Part shown: one piece after another, positions 10,571-21,959 of the stretch
Layout of the letters: each line of letters begins with the position of its first letter
Position numbering within the stretch: position 1 is the stretch's first letter
From: Ursus arctos
Taxonomy: Eukaryota > Chordata > Mammalia > Carnivora > Ursidae
Direction of reading: 5' to 3'
Assembly: GCF_023065955.2 (NCBI RefSeq)
Contig: NW_026622763.1
Location: 80,953,299-81,017,298, forward strand
DNA length: 64,000 nt
Notes under the pieces: generated by a model
The model's database searches: none
What the model was told of the DNA's origin: nothing
The model's input: the letters and a program-made list of their open reading frames with translations, nothing else
Position numbers and translations under genes: made by a program

Positions 10571-12785
10571 TCATGTGCCAGACACCGTGCAGAGTAAGCA
10601 GGAGGCACATTTAAAGGCAAGCTTGCTGTCTTGGCCACATGTCTGTCTGTGTGATCAGACATGTCATTGAACGTACCACACAAAGCCCACCTTTTCAGAT
10701 TCGGTGTTTGACATTTCCTCCAAAAGCTATTTTCTTTATAGGCCATATTAATTTTTTAAAAATTAAAAAATGCTTTTATCCCATATTCATTTTTAAATCT
10801 ATTTTTGCAAATGTTTTCCCCCATGCACTGAATATCTTCTCTTGTTCTGGCAGGTGGATTCTTAGTTATCTTTTGCGATTTTGTTTAAACTGCACCTTGT
10901 CAGTGAAGTCTTGGTTCCTGCGGCCCCCAAGGCGCACCCACTGAGGCTGGCAGCTCTCCCTGCTTCCCTGGAGACAGTAGCTCCCTTAATGGCAGGGGCT
11001 GTGTCCCAGCCCCCTTTATGCACATCAGTGGGACTTAACACCTGTATGGGGAGTGAATGGATTAAAAAAAAAAAAAAAGGGACAATCCCAATAGTAATGT
11101 TATTTGCTCTCTCCTTCATTAAATTCTATTAAACTGAATCTTGTCACATTGACTCACTATCAACTTATTTAATGACAAATTGTGTAACTCCCACCAAGTC
11201 TAGAATATGGGGTAAGTGGTTCCTACCAGCTACTTTATTTTACAACAGGCTTTTGTTGGGGTTTGTATTTGTCTCATTGCTTATTTCATGTAAGATCAGC
11301 CTTTTAGTGGTTACTGTCAGGTTCTTTTATAAAGTTGCTCAAGGAGGTACATTTATCACCTTTTTAAGGCCAGAATGGCATTAATGAACTCTTCTTTGCT
11401 GTTTAATATTCTTAATAGAAAATATGCCTGAGGGCCTATCTTACTCCTTAGGAAGTAAGGTTTTTTTGTTGTTTTGTTTTGTTTTTTTAAACTTTTGGGA
11501 CCCAGAAATGGAAAAATTTCCCCTTGTACAAATTATTCATCAAAATCTTCATGCAAAAATTAAGGCTTCAAGACAGAATGAATTTAGATTAAAGAGTATA
11601 CGATATTTGTGTTAGAAGATAGAGGTTCTGCAGCAGATGATGGAGACCTCATTTAACAAGACAGAAATTTCTTTCTGTGCCATTTAGTGGTCTGGATGCA
11701 GGAAACCCAGATCAAGCACGATGACCCTGTTCTACATGGTTGTTTGGGGTTTGGTGTGGCGTGCCAAGGTGTCAGGTGTTTGGGCTCCTTCTTTCTCATT
11801 GCTTTGTATTTAAAATTTAATATTTGTTAATTTCCTTTTCATTTTGTGTTTTGGTTATTACAGTGATTATCCCATCAGCAGTTGTGCTTGACTAGGGACC
11901 ACTTCACAGATGATCTGTGGCACCACTGTGCCTTAGGAATGAAGTCTGCAGGAAGGATGTTTGTGAGCAGGGAGAGGGAGTGAGTGTTGGTGTTGCATTT
12001 ATCCTTGTTTGTTCGGTTGGGTTTTTTTTTTTTTTTTTCTGATACGGGAATAAAGGAGAATTTTACCTTGGGGTGGTACTTTAACAAAACTACATTGATT
12101 TGTTAATTTCCAAGATACTTCCGTGAACTAAACTAATCTTTAACACCTAGTACATATGACTCATGTTGAAGATGAGATTATCTTTGTATTTTGAGTTAAG
12201 GCACAATAACGACAGTATTTGTAAATATGTGACTCTTAAGGGGGACAGACACTCTGAGTATTCCATAGGGGCGTGGTTCTAAGTGCTTTCCGAAGGTAAA
12301 AGGTTGTGCTTTTGCATTTTACTGCCACATTCTGCTGATACACCATTTAGAGAAAGTTCCAATTTCTGATGAAGAGCAGAGCGCTGACATGATTTTTCAC
12401 TTAGGTGTGCAGAAAGAATTGGTTAGCTTTGTGCACAAAATAGGCTGAAATCAAGCCTTAATTAGTCAGACTATTGCATAATTCATCATAGTCACTTCGA
12501 AAGTCCAGCTGAATATGCTCTAGATTTTTATCACAATAGGTTCATTTTAAAGGACTGATTGTCTTTTATTAGTTCCTTGCTACGCAGATATTTACGTCTT
12601 CCAAGGGAAGCCGCGACAGTGCACCTAGTATCCTTTTAAAGAAATGGATTGTTACATAAGAATCCCAAAAGAAGTGCGTCAATCAATAAAAATGTTTTTC
12701 TTATTTAATATCATTGATATCAATATAATCAGCTGTAAAGACAGGAAAGTAAGCTAAGGTTCTTTCCGTCTCTTTGAATCCATAG
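10571..12785. other. Intronic DNA before the first visible exon
   Basis: Mostly unique. A possible L2 3'-end-like patch ends in an A14 run (about 10985-11077). A T17-type run lies near 12021-12039. No coding segment was recognised before the acceptor at 12785. Confidence 0.5.
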
Positions 12786-12862
12786 GCTGTCCATCTGGCC
12801 CAGGCAAGCTTCCAGATTGAAGCCTTTGGCTCCAAATTCATTCTTGACCTCACACTGAACAA
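12786..12862 (+). CDS. ADAM23: ADAM23 prodomain exon (probably exon 3), 77 bp
   Basis: ADAM23 is a type I membrane ADAM protein whose metalloprotease domain lacks the zinc site. It works as a neuronal adhesion/receptor protein that binds LGI proteins and integrin alpha-v beta-3 (known of the family). The exon follows the acceptor AATCCATAG and is read in frame as AVHLAQASFQIEAFGSKF followed by ILDLTLN, ending with the two bases AA before a strong donor (GTAAGT). From memory, human ADAM23 has ILDLILNN here, so one Ile-to-Thr change is suggested. This segment lies in the prodomain, roughly residues 140-170 of about 832. Phase is 0 at the start and 2 at the end, matching the exon at 56287. It is too short to be found as a free open frame. 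ADAM22 and ADAM11 are paralogues, but their sequence differs in this stretch. Exon number is inferred, not seen. Confidence 0.93.
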
Positions 12863-14185
12863 GTAAGTATTTAGTTGTAATCCTGCTAAGAAGCAAATGC
12901 AGTAAAACTTTACTCCGTGATGATGGTTTAGTCAAAATAGTGTCTTTGTTGAAGCAACTGATATTTTCAAGCTGATTATGTCATATTGCACTTAAAGAAA
13001 AATATAAAAGTCTGAAGTGAATTCTGTCTTTTTTTTCTTTTCCTGAAAGAAAAGGCATTTAACATTTAACTTGTTAAATGTCTCAAATGATTTTAAATGG
13101 AATAAATATTTGGAGTAATGCTCATTAATTGTTAACTATAATCATTACTATATTATTGACTCAAGTATAATTAGACTTCTGTCTAGCAATTTCTTCCATT
13201 TTACTTTTCATTATGCAATTCACATGGCTTCTGTACGAAGAACAAAGAAAACGATAACTTGTAATACTGACGTTGAGAAGGGTCTTTGCTTCATAATTTT
13301 CTCTAATACAATTTCTTAGAGATTTGTTCCTGATGAAAATTGACCCTGTTTTTCTCTGAGCATGCGTTTATGTTGATATTTAAATGCTGTTTCCTAAGTT
13401 GGAACCAGCTGTACAAATACCTCTGTACAAAGCACCAACGAGAGCTATTTACTAAAGCAGGCCTCTTCAGCCTCTAATTGAGCTAGCAGTGAGCCTTTCT
13501 TGGGTGAGATTTCCTGTATGGTTTTCTGTAACTGAGGGAGCTCCAGTCAGTATTTTAAATTCTTAGCAGTATTTTGACCAGGACTGCATCCTTGCCAGAA
13601 AAATACCACGTAATGCTATCAGACACTATAATGTAGGTGACCACAGTCAATATCTGAGAAATTGCAAAGGAATATAAAGAACAACTATTAAATTTCTTGT
13701 ATGCCAAATTCTGTGAGCTCTGCAGAAAAAAAATGCAGAGTCAGCTTGGGTGCTCCTTACTCAAGTGTTATTGCAGCTTTAAGTCAGAATGAATCAGCAG
13801 AACTCAGAATTTCCTGTGGTAAAGGTGTTGCAGGTTTTCCTCTTTGAGTCTGCTGAGCATTGGTTGAGTGTCTTTTCACCCTGCTATGTCAGCACTGTAC
13901 CTGTCCAAGAGATTTGTCTTGCCGAATCTTAGACTATTTTGAGTAGCAGGGAATGGCTAATTTTAGTTTGTTTAAGGTCCTCTATTCCTTTAACTCTTAC
14001 TGCAATGGAGACTGTCATTCCAGACTGAAGCGTGGTGATAGCAGCCAACGTCGCCATGTGTTTTGAACATGAAGACATCACAGCCACAACAGAGCCCCCC
14101 AGTCACATAACTGAGGAAGGCTCACATGGGATGTCCATTGGACATAGAGGTCTGAAGACACCTCAGAACATTATTTACCACTGGT
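12863..14185. other. Start of the large intron, no recognised element
   Basis: AT-rich unique sequence directly after the donor. Nothing was recognised beyond short homopolymer runs. Confidence 0.5.
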
Positions 14186-14189
14186 ATTT

Positions 14190-16830
14190 AACATGCAGAG
14201 GAATCAAGGCTTGAGGAGCTTATAGTCTAGTTGGGAAAGGTTGATACATAAATACATAATTTTAGAAGAGATTTGTGTGAGATTTGCTGTGCTAGAGATA
14301 AACATAGGGTGCTATGGGAGCACTAAAGAGGCAGCTCTGTAGGCAGGAGGAGTTTAAAGAGTCATCCCAGAAATGGTGGTGGTTGAGCTAAGTCTTGGAG
14401 GGCAGGAGTTCATGAGGAGGAGAAGTGTTGGGGATGGGCAGGAGGGGGAGAGGAAATGGAGAGCTGTGTCTAGACGGAGGAAAGAGTGTGTGCTAAGGAG
14501 GCAGGCACAGGTCGCTGTATGGCATGTTAAGGAAGCGTGAGGTTTTTGTTGAACTTCATGGTAAATTATAAGGTTGAGGCAGAGGGACATGAGACAGGAC
14601 AGGTAGACCCATAGACACCTCAACTCATGGAAGATCTCGTATGTCGTGCTTAAGAGCTTGGCCATTATCCCTGGAGTCTGAAAAATGAAAAAATGAAATA
14701 AGAGGAATAGACAGAAGTTCTGTTCTCAGAAAGTGCTAAGAGGCATGGAGAGGGAATGCTCTCAGGAAATCTTCAGTTGATAAAAGTCATTAGGATTGCT
14801 TTGATGTGGATGACAAGGCAGAAAGAAGAGTTAAATTTGACAGGTGCCTTGATCAGATAGCTAGGCGGAAGGTTGTATCCAGCTGAAAGGGGCAACACAG
14901 GGAGCAACTGGCTAAATGGTGAAGAGAAAAGAATGTGAAATTGGAATTGATTTGAGGGGTTTGGGACATTCATGAGGCCATGTCTGGGGGATCGGTGGAT
15001 GTAACAATCTGAAGCTCAGGGAAGAGATGGGGGCTGGAGGGGCACCTGGGTTGCTCATTCGGTTAAGCTCAAGTCATGATCCCAGGGTCCTGGAATCAAG
15101 CCCCACATGGGGCTCCCTGATCAGTGGGGAGTCTGCTTCTCCCTCCCTCTGCCTCTTTCGTGGCTTGTGTGCACTCTCTCTCTCTTGCTCACTCTCTGTC
15201 TCAAATAAATAAATAAAATCTTAAAAAAAAAGAGAGAGACGGGGGCTGGAGGTTGTAGAGAGTTATTTCCATATAATGTTAATGACAAGGATGGTTATGA
15301 ATGAGGTTGCCCAGGGAGAGTAGGTAGAACAAGAACATACAAGGACATAAGTTGGGAGAATAGTTAAGAGTTGAGGAGAGGAAGAGGAGTCCATGAAGAG
15401 ACAGAGACCGAGTGTTCAGGGAAATGGGAGAATCAGGAGAATGAATAAGTTGAGAGTTTCAGAACAGAAAGATGTGATTTATGGCCTCACATGCAAAAAG
15501 ATCTAGTGAGATAAGGAGCCAAGATTGCCCTTTGTATTTATCCATTAAGTTATCACCGGTCTGAGGGCAGTGGTTTCGGTGAAGCTCTGGGGCCAGAAGC
15601 CAGGGCCCAACAGTCTGGGAGTGACTGAGAAAGTGGTGATGTGGAGGCAGCAGGCATCCACTGAGGAGGTTTGGGTGAGAGGGAAAGAGGAGGAGGGCAG
15701 TGGCCAGAAGAAGACACTGGGGCCAAGCAGTGGGCTGGTAGGGTTAACACAGCAAGTTGACAGGCTGAGCGATGGAGCTGGAAAGAGGGAGTGGTGAAGA
15801 TACAGAAGAGACAGGAGATAATTTATGGAGCCAGATCTGGGTGAGGGCAAAAAGGCATGAGACCAACAGCACAAGGGCAAAATGTAGTTTTGAACCAGGA
15901 GGGACGGTTCATTCCTAACCTGTGGGTGTGTGCGGGTAGAGATTGGCTTGCAGGTGAGGGGATGGCATTCAGGAAATGCTGCTTGAGATTTCCTTCTTGA
16001 GGACAACCTTCTCTGCCATAGGGATTGGGATGGACAGGGAGGGTAGGTTGGGGCTTGGGGAAAATGACAAAAATTTAGGCTAATTGCTGGGAGGGATGGA
16101 TGAGGAAGCTTTCTGAGGTTATGTAGAAGAATGTATGAGCAATCGTCATCAGAAATGATGTGTTACATGTCAGTCTTTGAGTCATTCTTCCTGATGGTGT
16201 TTTTTTTTTCTTAACCTGGTGTGCTCCGTCACCTGCGGCATGTGAGGGAAGGAAAGGAGGCAGATTGTGGATCAGGGTTCAGGTTTTCTGGTGGTAGCAC
16301 AGGGAAAGAAGAGTGGATACACAGCTCTTTGAATACTGGTGAATAACTTGGGTAGTTAAGTATCAGGATTAGGGCTGGGCAAGAAGGGAGATGAGGTCAG
16401 GTGGAGGCTTAGGGACCGAACTGGGAGAAAATGCAAGTCTCTGTAGGGAAAAGTAAATGCAGTGGGAAGGAGACGTGAGAGCTCTCTGTACTCGTGCGGT
16501 ATCGCCCTTGTGAAGAGACTCCCACCTTCTGAGCTCAGCATGAGTGTGCAGTTCTGGTATGACCTAGAAATGGGGCAATTGTATAAGAGTATGATGCGTG
16601 TGGACCAGGGTACGTCTCTAGTTTAGGTCACTTTCAATGGCTGGGGTTAACTAAAAAGTCTGATCCATGTTAGAATAAACTAAGGAGAATTTTTAAATCA
16701 GTTACAGAGGAACCGAAAGAACTTTTGAGGAGAGAGGGCTCTCATTTCCACCATGGAGGGGCAACACTACTTAAAACAATTTAAAATCGTTGGAGAATAG
16801 AAAAGGAAAAAGGTTATGGTAAGTATGTGG
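14190..16830 (-). mobile_element. Long L2 LINE remnant, antisense
   Basis: The plus strand is purine-rich and full of phrases typical of antisense L2: GGTGCTATGGGAGCACTAAA (14310), GAGCTAAGTCTTGGAGGGCA, TGGCATGTTAAGG, GGGACATTCATGAGGCC, TTGCCCAGGGAGAGTAGGTAG, TTTCGGTGAAGCTCTGGGGCC. The minus-strand frame at 15545-16006 (153 codons) is a leftover of the L2 ORF2/3' part, not a gene. A Can-SINE (15041-15234) sits inside. Internal boundaries and gaps are approximate. Confidence 0.7.
15041..15234 (+). mobile_element. Can-SINE, sense, inside L2
   Basis: Head GGGGCACCTGGGTTGCTCAT, body with GGTCCTGGAATCAAGCCCCA and a CAAATAAATAAATAAAATCTT tail. The flanks are an 18-bp target-site duplication ending GGGGGCTGGAGG at 15023-15040 and 15235-15252, with one T/C difference. 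The last two G of the first copy overlap the element's GGGG start. Confidence 0.97.
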
Positions 16831-16870
16831 GCTTGGTGAAGGAATGAAAGCATACAGATATCAATATAAA

Positions 16871-16904
16871 CTAATCGATGCAGTGGCCTAATCGATGCAG
16901 TGGC
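16871..16904 (+). repeat. 17-bp tandem duplication (two copies)
   Basis: CTAATCGATGCAGTGGC occurs twice in perfect tandem (16871-16887 and 16888-16904). It looks like a recent slippage or repair duplication in otherwise unique sequence. Confidence 0.95.
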
Positions 16905-17069
16905 CATAGACTCTAAATGGTTAATGAGCTCACCAGGCCTGGACGGCCGGCTCGTGAAGACTACCCTTAGGTAGGTTCCTGAGAGGGGAGTCTTTTTGAG
17001 TCTGCTTTTATAGTTTGGATAATTGAGGCGCTGGCTTGCTGAGGCATCTCATGGCAGAGATGTGCGTTT

Positions 17070-17515
17070 TATTGGTTTGTTCAACAAATGCTGAGCGAGC
17101 ATCCGTTGTATGACTGGGACTGCAGTGGTGCCGATGCTGCTGGGAAGAGGATGGGCAGGGTGCTGGCCTCCCGCCATGGAGCTTCGTTCACTAAATAAAG
17201 ACAGATCATGTGTGACCAGAGGGACTGCACATGGGGGTGGCCAACATGATTTGGATGTCACAGAAGCCAGAAGGTCTGTCAGAGGAGGGACATTGAACTG
17301 AAACCCGATCATCAAAGATGAGCCGCCACCAAAGCTGGAAAGCTGACGGTGGGGGAGAGTAAGTGCAGTGGGGTGGACTGAGGAGATGAGGTCAGAGAGG
17401 AAGCCGTGTAGCCAGATCATGAAGGGCCATCATCCACGGAGATGTGTTTGGTGGGAAGCCAGTGGAGGGCAGTAAGCATGGACGTCACACCACCGGATTT
17501 ACATTTTAGTTAGCC
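17070..17515 (-). mobile_element. L2 LINE 3' end, antisense
   Basis: TTGTTCAACAAATGCTGAGC, then ATGGAGCTTCGTTCACTAAA, then GAGATGAGGTCAGAGAGGAA and GCCAGATCATGAAGGGCC, is the standard antisense L2 order starting at the 3' terminus. The minus-strand frame 17049-17420 is a shadow of this. Confidence 0.75.
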
Positions 17516-17805
17516 CAAAAAATCCTAGCTGTGGCCTCATAGGCCTTTTGATCATTTTCCTTTTAGGATACTCCCCTTTTCAATTTTGTTTTGTTTTTCT
17601 TCTAGAATAACTGTTCTTCCAAGTTCAGAATGTTTAAAAAGGTTTACTAGATTAACAATGCTTAATGTGTATTGATCCTTGGAAGTCTTGGCGAGTCCAG
17701 TGATTGTCTCCTTCATACTTGTGATTGGAATTATGCCAGAGCCCATATTACCTACCATTAAATTTGCTGGTGTCTTCAGCAAATGTTTTAGGGAATAATA
17801 GTTAT

Positions 17806-17915
17806 CAGAGCAACATAATGGTTGAGAGCAGAAGTTCTGGAATCAAATAGATCTGGGTTTGGATCTGGTGGCTGCCATTTACTAGCTGGGTGACCTTGGG
17901 CAAGTTTCTTCTTTT
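17806..17915 (+). mobile_element. MIR SINE, sense
   Basis: TAATGGTTGAGAGCAGAAG, TCTGGAATCAAATAGATCTG and TAGCTGGGTGACCTTGGGCA are the MIR tRNA-related and core segments. Confidence 0.8.
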
Positions 17916-17918
17916 TAA

Positions 17919-18300
17919 TAACAGCTATTCTGGACATTTTATATAAATGGATTCATAGAACTTGTAGCCTTTTGTGACTGGCCTCTTTTACTTAGCATAA
18001 TGTATTCAAGGTTCATCTATGTTGTATTAAATAATATGCCATTGTGGGGCACCTGGGTGGCTCAGTGGGTTCAGCGTCCAACTTTAGATTTTAGATCGGG
18101 TCATGGTCTTGGGGTTGTGGGATTGAGCCCCACGTTGGCTCCTCATGGGTGTGGAGCCTGCTTAAGATTCTCTCTCTCCCTCTGCAGCTCCCCCCTTGTA
18201 TACACTTTCTCACTCTCTCTCAAATAAATAAATAGAAGGAAGTTCCTAAAAATAAATAAGGAAATAAATAATATGCCATCGGATATATTCTTAACTTCTT
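17919..18300 (-). mobile_element. Old L1 (L1M) fragment, antisense, split by a SINE
   Basis: ATTCTGGACATTTTATATAA, then GGATTCATAGAACTTGTAGC and TTACTTAGCATAATGTATTC is typical antisense L1M. A Can-SINE interrupts it at 18046-18265 and a few matching bases follow (GGATATATTC). Confidence 0.7.
18046..18265 (+). mobile_element. Can-SINE, sense
   Basis: Head GGGGCACCTGGGTGGCTCAG, then GGGATTGAGCCCCACGTTGG and a CT-rich body. The tail is unusually long and impure (several AAATAAATAAATA blocks with GAAGGAAGTTCC between). Target-site duplication AAATAATATGCCAT at 18029-18042 and 18266-18279. Confidence 0.95.
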
Positions 18301-18399
18301 AATCTTTAGTTTTCTTCTTAAGCTGCAGTTTGTTGTAAGGATTAAATGAGATCGTGTGTGGTACTTATACATGTCTGCTATTGGAAAGGGTGCGTTCAA

Positions 18400-18610
18400 T
18401 GCCGTGGACTGAATTTTGTGTCCCTAAATTCCTGTAGTGAAGTCTTAACCCCCAACATGACTGTATTTGGAAATAGAGCCTATAAGGAGATAATTGGGTT
18501 AAATGAAATTATAGGATGGATCCCTGATCTGATAGGATTAGTGTTCTTGTGAGAAGAGACACCAGCGAGCCCTCTCTCTTGTGTGTGCATGTGTTTGGGG
18601 AATTCAGCAT
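18400..18610 (+). mobile_element. MLT1-type LTR fragment (ERVL-MaLR), sense
   Basis: CCGTGGACTGAATTTTGTGT, AACATGACTGTATTTGGAAA, TAAGGAGATAATTGGGTTAA, ATAGGATTAGTGTTCTTGTG and AGAAGAGACACCAG follow the first half of an MLT1A-like LTR. The second half is missing. Non-coding. Confidence 0.75.
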
Positions 18611-19867
18611 TAAAGAAGAGAGTCATTGATCTCATCGAGCTTCTGATCTGACGAGAACAGCACAAGTCCACTTGTGTCTCAGTCAGTATTTTTTCTGACT
18701 TTGTAGATGAGAAGAGGGTGGTGTAACGTATGATCTTTTTCCTGCTGAAAGGGGACTGAAGAAAAAATTAGAGACAGTTGGTCCTGTGGTTGGTACTCAC
18801 TGAAAGTAATGAGCACAGTTGGGCAGAACCTGACATCCACTGGGCCATAATCTGGGTATTAATAGATAGGGGTGCTTCATCTAAAATAATGGAACTAGGC
18901 TTTGAGAGCTTCTCACACTAGCATATCTGTTTCTGGACAAAATGAGGAATCCCTTGGTGCTTCTAGATTCCACTCAGTAGTGAGAACAAATATTCAGGTA
19001 TTGTTATGATAGTTCGTCTGCTTGGAACCAGGTAGCCAGACTGAGTCTACCTCTGCGGGCTCATAAGAAAGCCTCTTAGTCCAAGGCTCCATCCACACTC
19101 TCCAATGTCATTTATTAGGAAAATTGTATTTGGGGGTCAAAGCTTGTCCTATACGGCCCCATTCTTTCATGTACATACTCTATTGGCTAGAACGTGGAGT
19201 GGTAACTGGCCCCCCAACAAAGGTTATGCCTTCTGCATCCTCCAACAAACCCTGTGAGAAGACACAGCTAGACCTGGATCATATTGAGATTTGGCCTTGG
19301 GATACACACATAGTAGTGGTGACATTTGACATTGGGCCACCAGGAATGTCAGAAAAGGAAAATCAGTGTAGCATGCCCAGCTGAGAGAAGTACACAGACC
19401 TCAACTACAATGCTCTTCTATGCGGAGCTCATTGCACTGATTCGCAGTGATGTTTCCCTTCACCCAGGGATGGGGTTTGAGGTGTGTACCAATGAGTGTG
19501 TGCGCAGAATGGTGGGGTGGTGCAAGGATGCAGATGACTGAAGTGGTTTTACTGTCAGCACATGGAAAGAGATGCACTCAAAGAAGTAGTGAATGTAAAG
19601 GAGCGAAGAAAAGGTCAAAGTAATGCATTCAGTGAAGTAGTTCTGGATTTAGGAAGAGGTCTTTGTTCTGATTTTTGCTGGAAATCAGGGGTGTTTGATT
19701 TAAGATGAATATCTAGAAAATGCTGATTTAAAGAAATATATGCACACAGTAATTTTCTCATTAAAAGTAGTTTATGCAATGCTTTTGAAAGAAGAAAACA
19801 GCCGCACTGATGTAGTTTCAGTTGGGTTAAATAAAGAGCCTGACTTTTGTGCAGATTATTATGGTTA
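18611..19867. other. Intronic DNA, unrecognised
   Basis: It has moderate GC and a few short open frames (for example 19124-19384 plus) with no family I can name. It could be a degraded LTR-element interior next to the MLT1 fragment, but I see nothing that proves it. Confidence 0.4.
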
Positions 19868-20100
19868 ATTTATTCTTCATTCAGTCAACAAACATTTACT
19901 GAGTATCTTGTTTGCATAAGATGCTGTGCTGAGCGACCCAGGGAATTCAGAGCTGTGTAAAAGAATTCTTTTTGGGAACCCATAGTAGGAAAAATGAGAT
20001 TAAAACATATACAGATAGTATTAAAACATAGGAAGTGAGGTCTTGGTGCTGAGGGGAGGTTCTATGGGGAAGGTGGGATTTGATGTTCATCTTAAAGGAT
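19868..20100 (-). mobile_element. L2 LINE 3' end, antisense
   Basis: TTCATTCAGTCAACAAACAT, then TTTACTGAGTATCTTG, ATGCTGTGCTGAGC and GGTGGGATTTGATGTTCATC gives the antisense L2 3' terminus. A related patch may continue at 20500-20620 (GACAGGCAGTGGAGGAGCAA). The GC-richer DNA between them (20100-20500) was not recognised. Confidence 0.65.
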
Positions 20101-20634
20101 GCTGTCTTGGCTTCGGGTGCCCGGGTAGCAGACCCTGAGGCAGATATTCCAGGAAATACCTTCAGGGAGGGGGGAAGTGAGATGTGGAAGAGAAGGGAGC
20201 TGAAAAAAAAGTTGATTTCCTACTGGGGCATTCCTGCTGAGGGAACCCTGGGAGTTGGGGGATTCTTCTCCAGAATGTCATCCAGCTAAGAGGTGAGGAA
20301 GCTGGAGTTTTGTCCACCAACTGCCAGTCTGTTGTTCGTTGAGGGCTGTTGCTGCGGGCAATAATTCTTGAGTACTTCCAGTGCCTCCTCGTGGCTAGAG
20401 AACAGGCCCTGAGGCCAGCAGTCTGGGTCTTCCCAGTCAGCGGCCTGCCGTGTGTTGAGGCAGTTACTCAGGGCCCATGGTGGGGCAGGTACACCTGCTT
20501 TCCACTTGGGGAGATGTGGAAGGGAGAAGAGCGCATTGCAGACAGGCAGTGGAGGAGCAAAGGTGTGGGAACAGGAAAGCATCAGATTCCTGTTGGGAGT
20601 GAGGACTGGTGAACCCCTTCACTCAAAGAAGCTG

Positions 20635-21142
20635 GATTAAGAAGATGTGGTCCATATATACAATGGAATATTACTCAGCTATCAAAAAGAACGATCTCTC
20701 AACATTTGCTGCAACATGGAGGGCACTGGAGGAGATAATGCTAAGTGAAATAAGTCAAGCAGAGAAAGACAATTATCGTATGGTTTCTCTCATCTATGGA
20801 ACATAAGAGCTAGGAAGATGGGTACGAGAAGAAAGGGATAAAGAAAGGGGGGGTAATCAGAAGGGGGAATGAAGCATGAGAGACTATGGACTCTGAGAAA
20901 CAAACTAAGGGCTCCAGAGGGGAGGGGGGTAGGGAATGGGATAGGTTGGTGATGGGTAGTAAGGAGGGCACGTATTGCATGGTGCACTGGGCGTTGTACG
21001 CAACTAATGAATCATCGAACTTTACATCAAAAACCAGGGTTGTACTGTATGGTGACTAACATAATATAATAAAAAAATTATTATAAGAAAAAAAATAAAA
21101 AGAAATGCAAGAATCTACAAATAAAAAAAAAAAACAAAAAAA
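20635..21142 (+). mobile_element. Young carnivore L1 3' end, sense, 5'-truncated
   Basis: It opens inside the last part of ORF2: ORF2 tail [20 protein letters not shown] through [15 protein letters not shown] and a stop near 20806. The 3' UTR follows (GGGGAGGGGGGTAGGGAATG, then CACGTATTGCATGGTGCACT) with an A-rich tail. Target-site duplication CAAAGAAGCTG at 20624-20634 and 21143-21153. This is the only young L1 in the window in sense with ADAM23. Confidence 0.95.
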
Positions 21143-21599
21143 CAAAGAAGCTGAAACTATCAAGGACCAGATGGAAGACGAATTGCCTGGTTGGATTCAT
21201 TGGATTCTAAGTGGGAAATTTAGTCTCTTTCAGCTCTGCAGATTTGGAGATTTGAGCTTAAATTTGATTTGTAAGAAAGAACATGTAGAGAAAAGACCGG
21301 CCTCCTGCCCCATTTTCCTTTCATAAGTGAATAGGACCAGGAGTTAGGGGCTGTGGCTGGAGAAGACTATAAGGCAGATGGCCCGTACGCTAGCCCGAGA
21401 CTGAGCTGTTGCTGTCTTCCATCTCAGCTTGTGAATTTGTAGGACTTCTCAACCAAGGTGGGCTGTCCATGTGTGCCAGTGCTCACCCCCACTTCTGTCC
21501 TGCTTTCTGCCCATCGGTCCTAACGCAGAGGCTAAATGCTCTATTTCCTGACTTCTGAGGTCTGCCGAAAGAAGGCTTTCTGCTACAGCAGCAATGATG

Positions 21600-21740
21600 G
21601 TGATGGACCCTCTGCTAAGCCCTTTACCCATTTTCTCCTATTTAAATACCTTTAGAACCCTGTGAGGAAGATGTGATAATCCCCATTTTACAGCTGAGCA
21701 GCTTGAGGCCTGTTGAGATTTAGTCACGTGCTGGGATTCA
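21600..21740 (-). mobile_element. MIR SINE, antisense
   Basis: TAGAACCCTGTGAGGAAGAT, then GATAATCCCCATTTTACAGC, TGAGCAGCTTGAGGCC and TTAGTCACGTGCTGGGATTC reproduce the reverse complement of the MIR core. Confidence 0.75.
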
Positions 21741-21959
21741 GCATGAGCTGTCAGTCTGGAGTCCTACTCTGTGTCTGCTTTGATCATACCACCGGACTGT
21801 CAGATTACAAGTGAGCTGGGCATAATGCTAACGATAGCCCATCTGTTCACATTAAGTAGGAAAAAGAATTGAACTATTTTAGTCAATTTTTAACAGTATA
21901 AAGAAAACCCGAAGTCCCCAATAGGATTTAAAATGATCCTGTTTGTTGAGCAGACCATC

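Larger units (their letters stand above)
1..12785 (+). other. ADAM23: ADAM23 intron (3' part) upstream of the first visible exon
   Basis: This is non-coding sequence running into a well-formed acceptor at 12784-12785 (AG after a pyrimidine-rich stretch CTTTCCGTCTCTTTGAATCCAT). It should be the intron between the ADAM23 exon encoding the preceding prodomain segment and the exon at 12786. I looked for the previous exon, expected to encode a segment ending just before AVHLAQ, and did not see it, so that exon probably lies left of the window. The repeats inside are listed separately. Confidence 0.75.

Noticed and set aside
10064..10746. Open frames of 162-211 codons in several phases and both strands (Gly/Ala/Asp, Leu/Val, Pro/Ser/Ala, His/Gln-rich)
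   Set aside because: They exist only because the GGT/GCT/GAT array contains no stop triplets in these phases. No promoter, splice context or non-repeat coding part.
15545..16006. 153-codon minus-strand protein
   Set aside because: Sits in antisense L2; low-complexity Ser/Pro/Leu content fits a decayed LINE and purine-rich composition.
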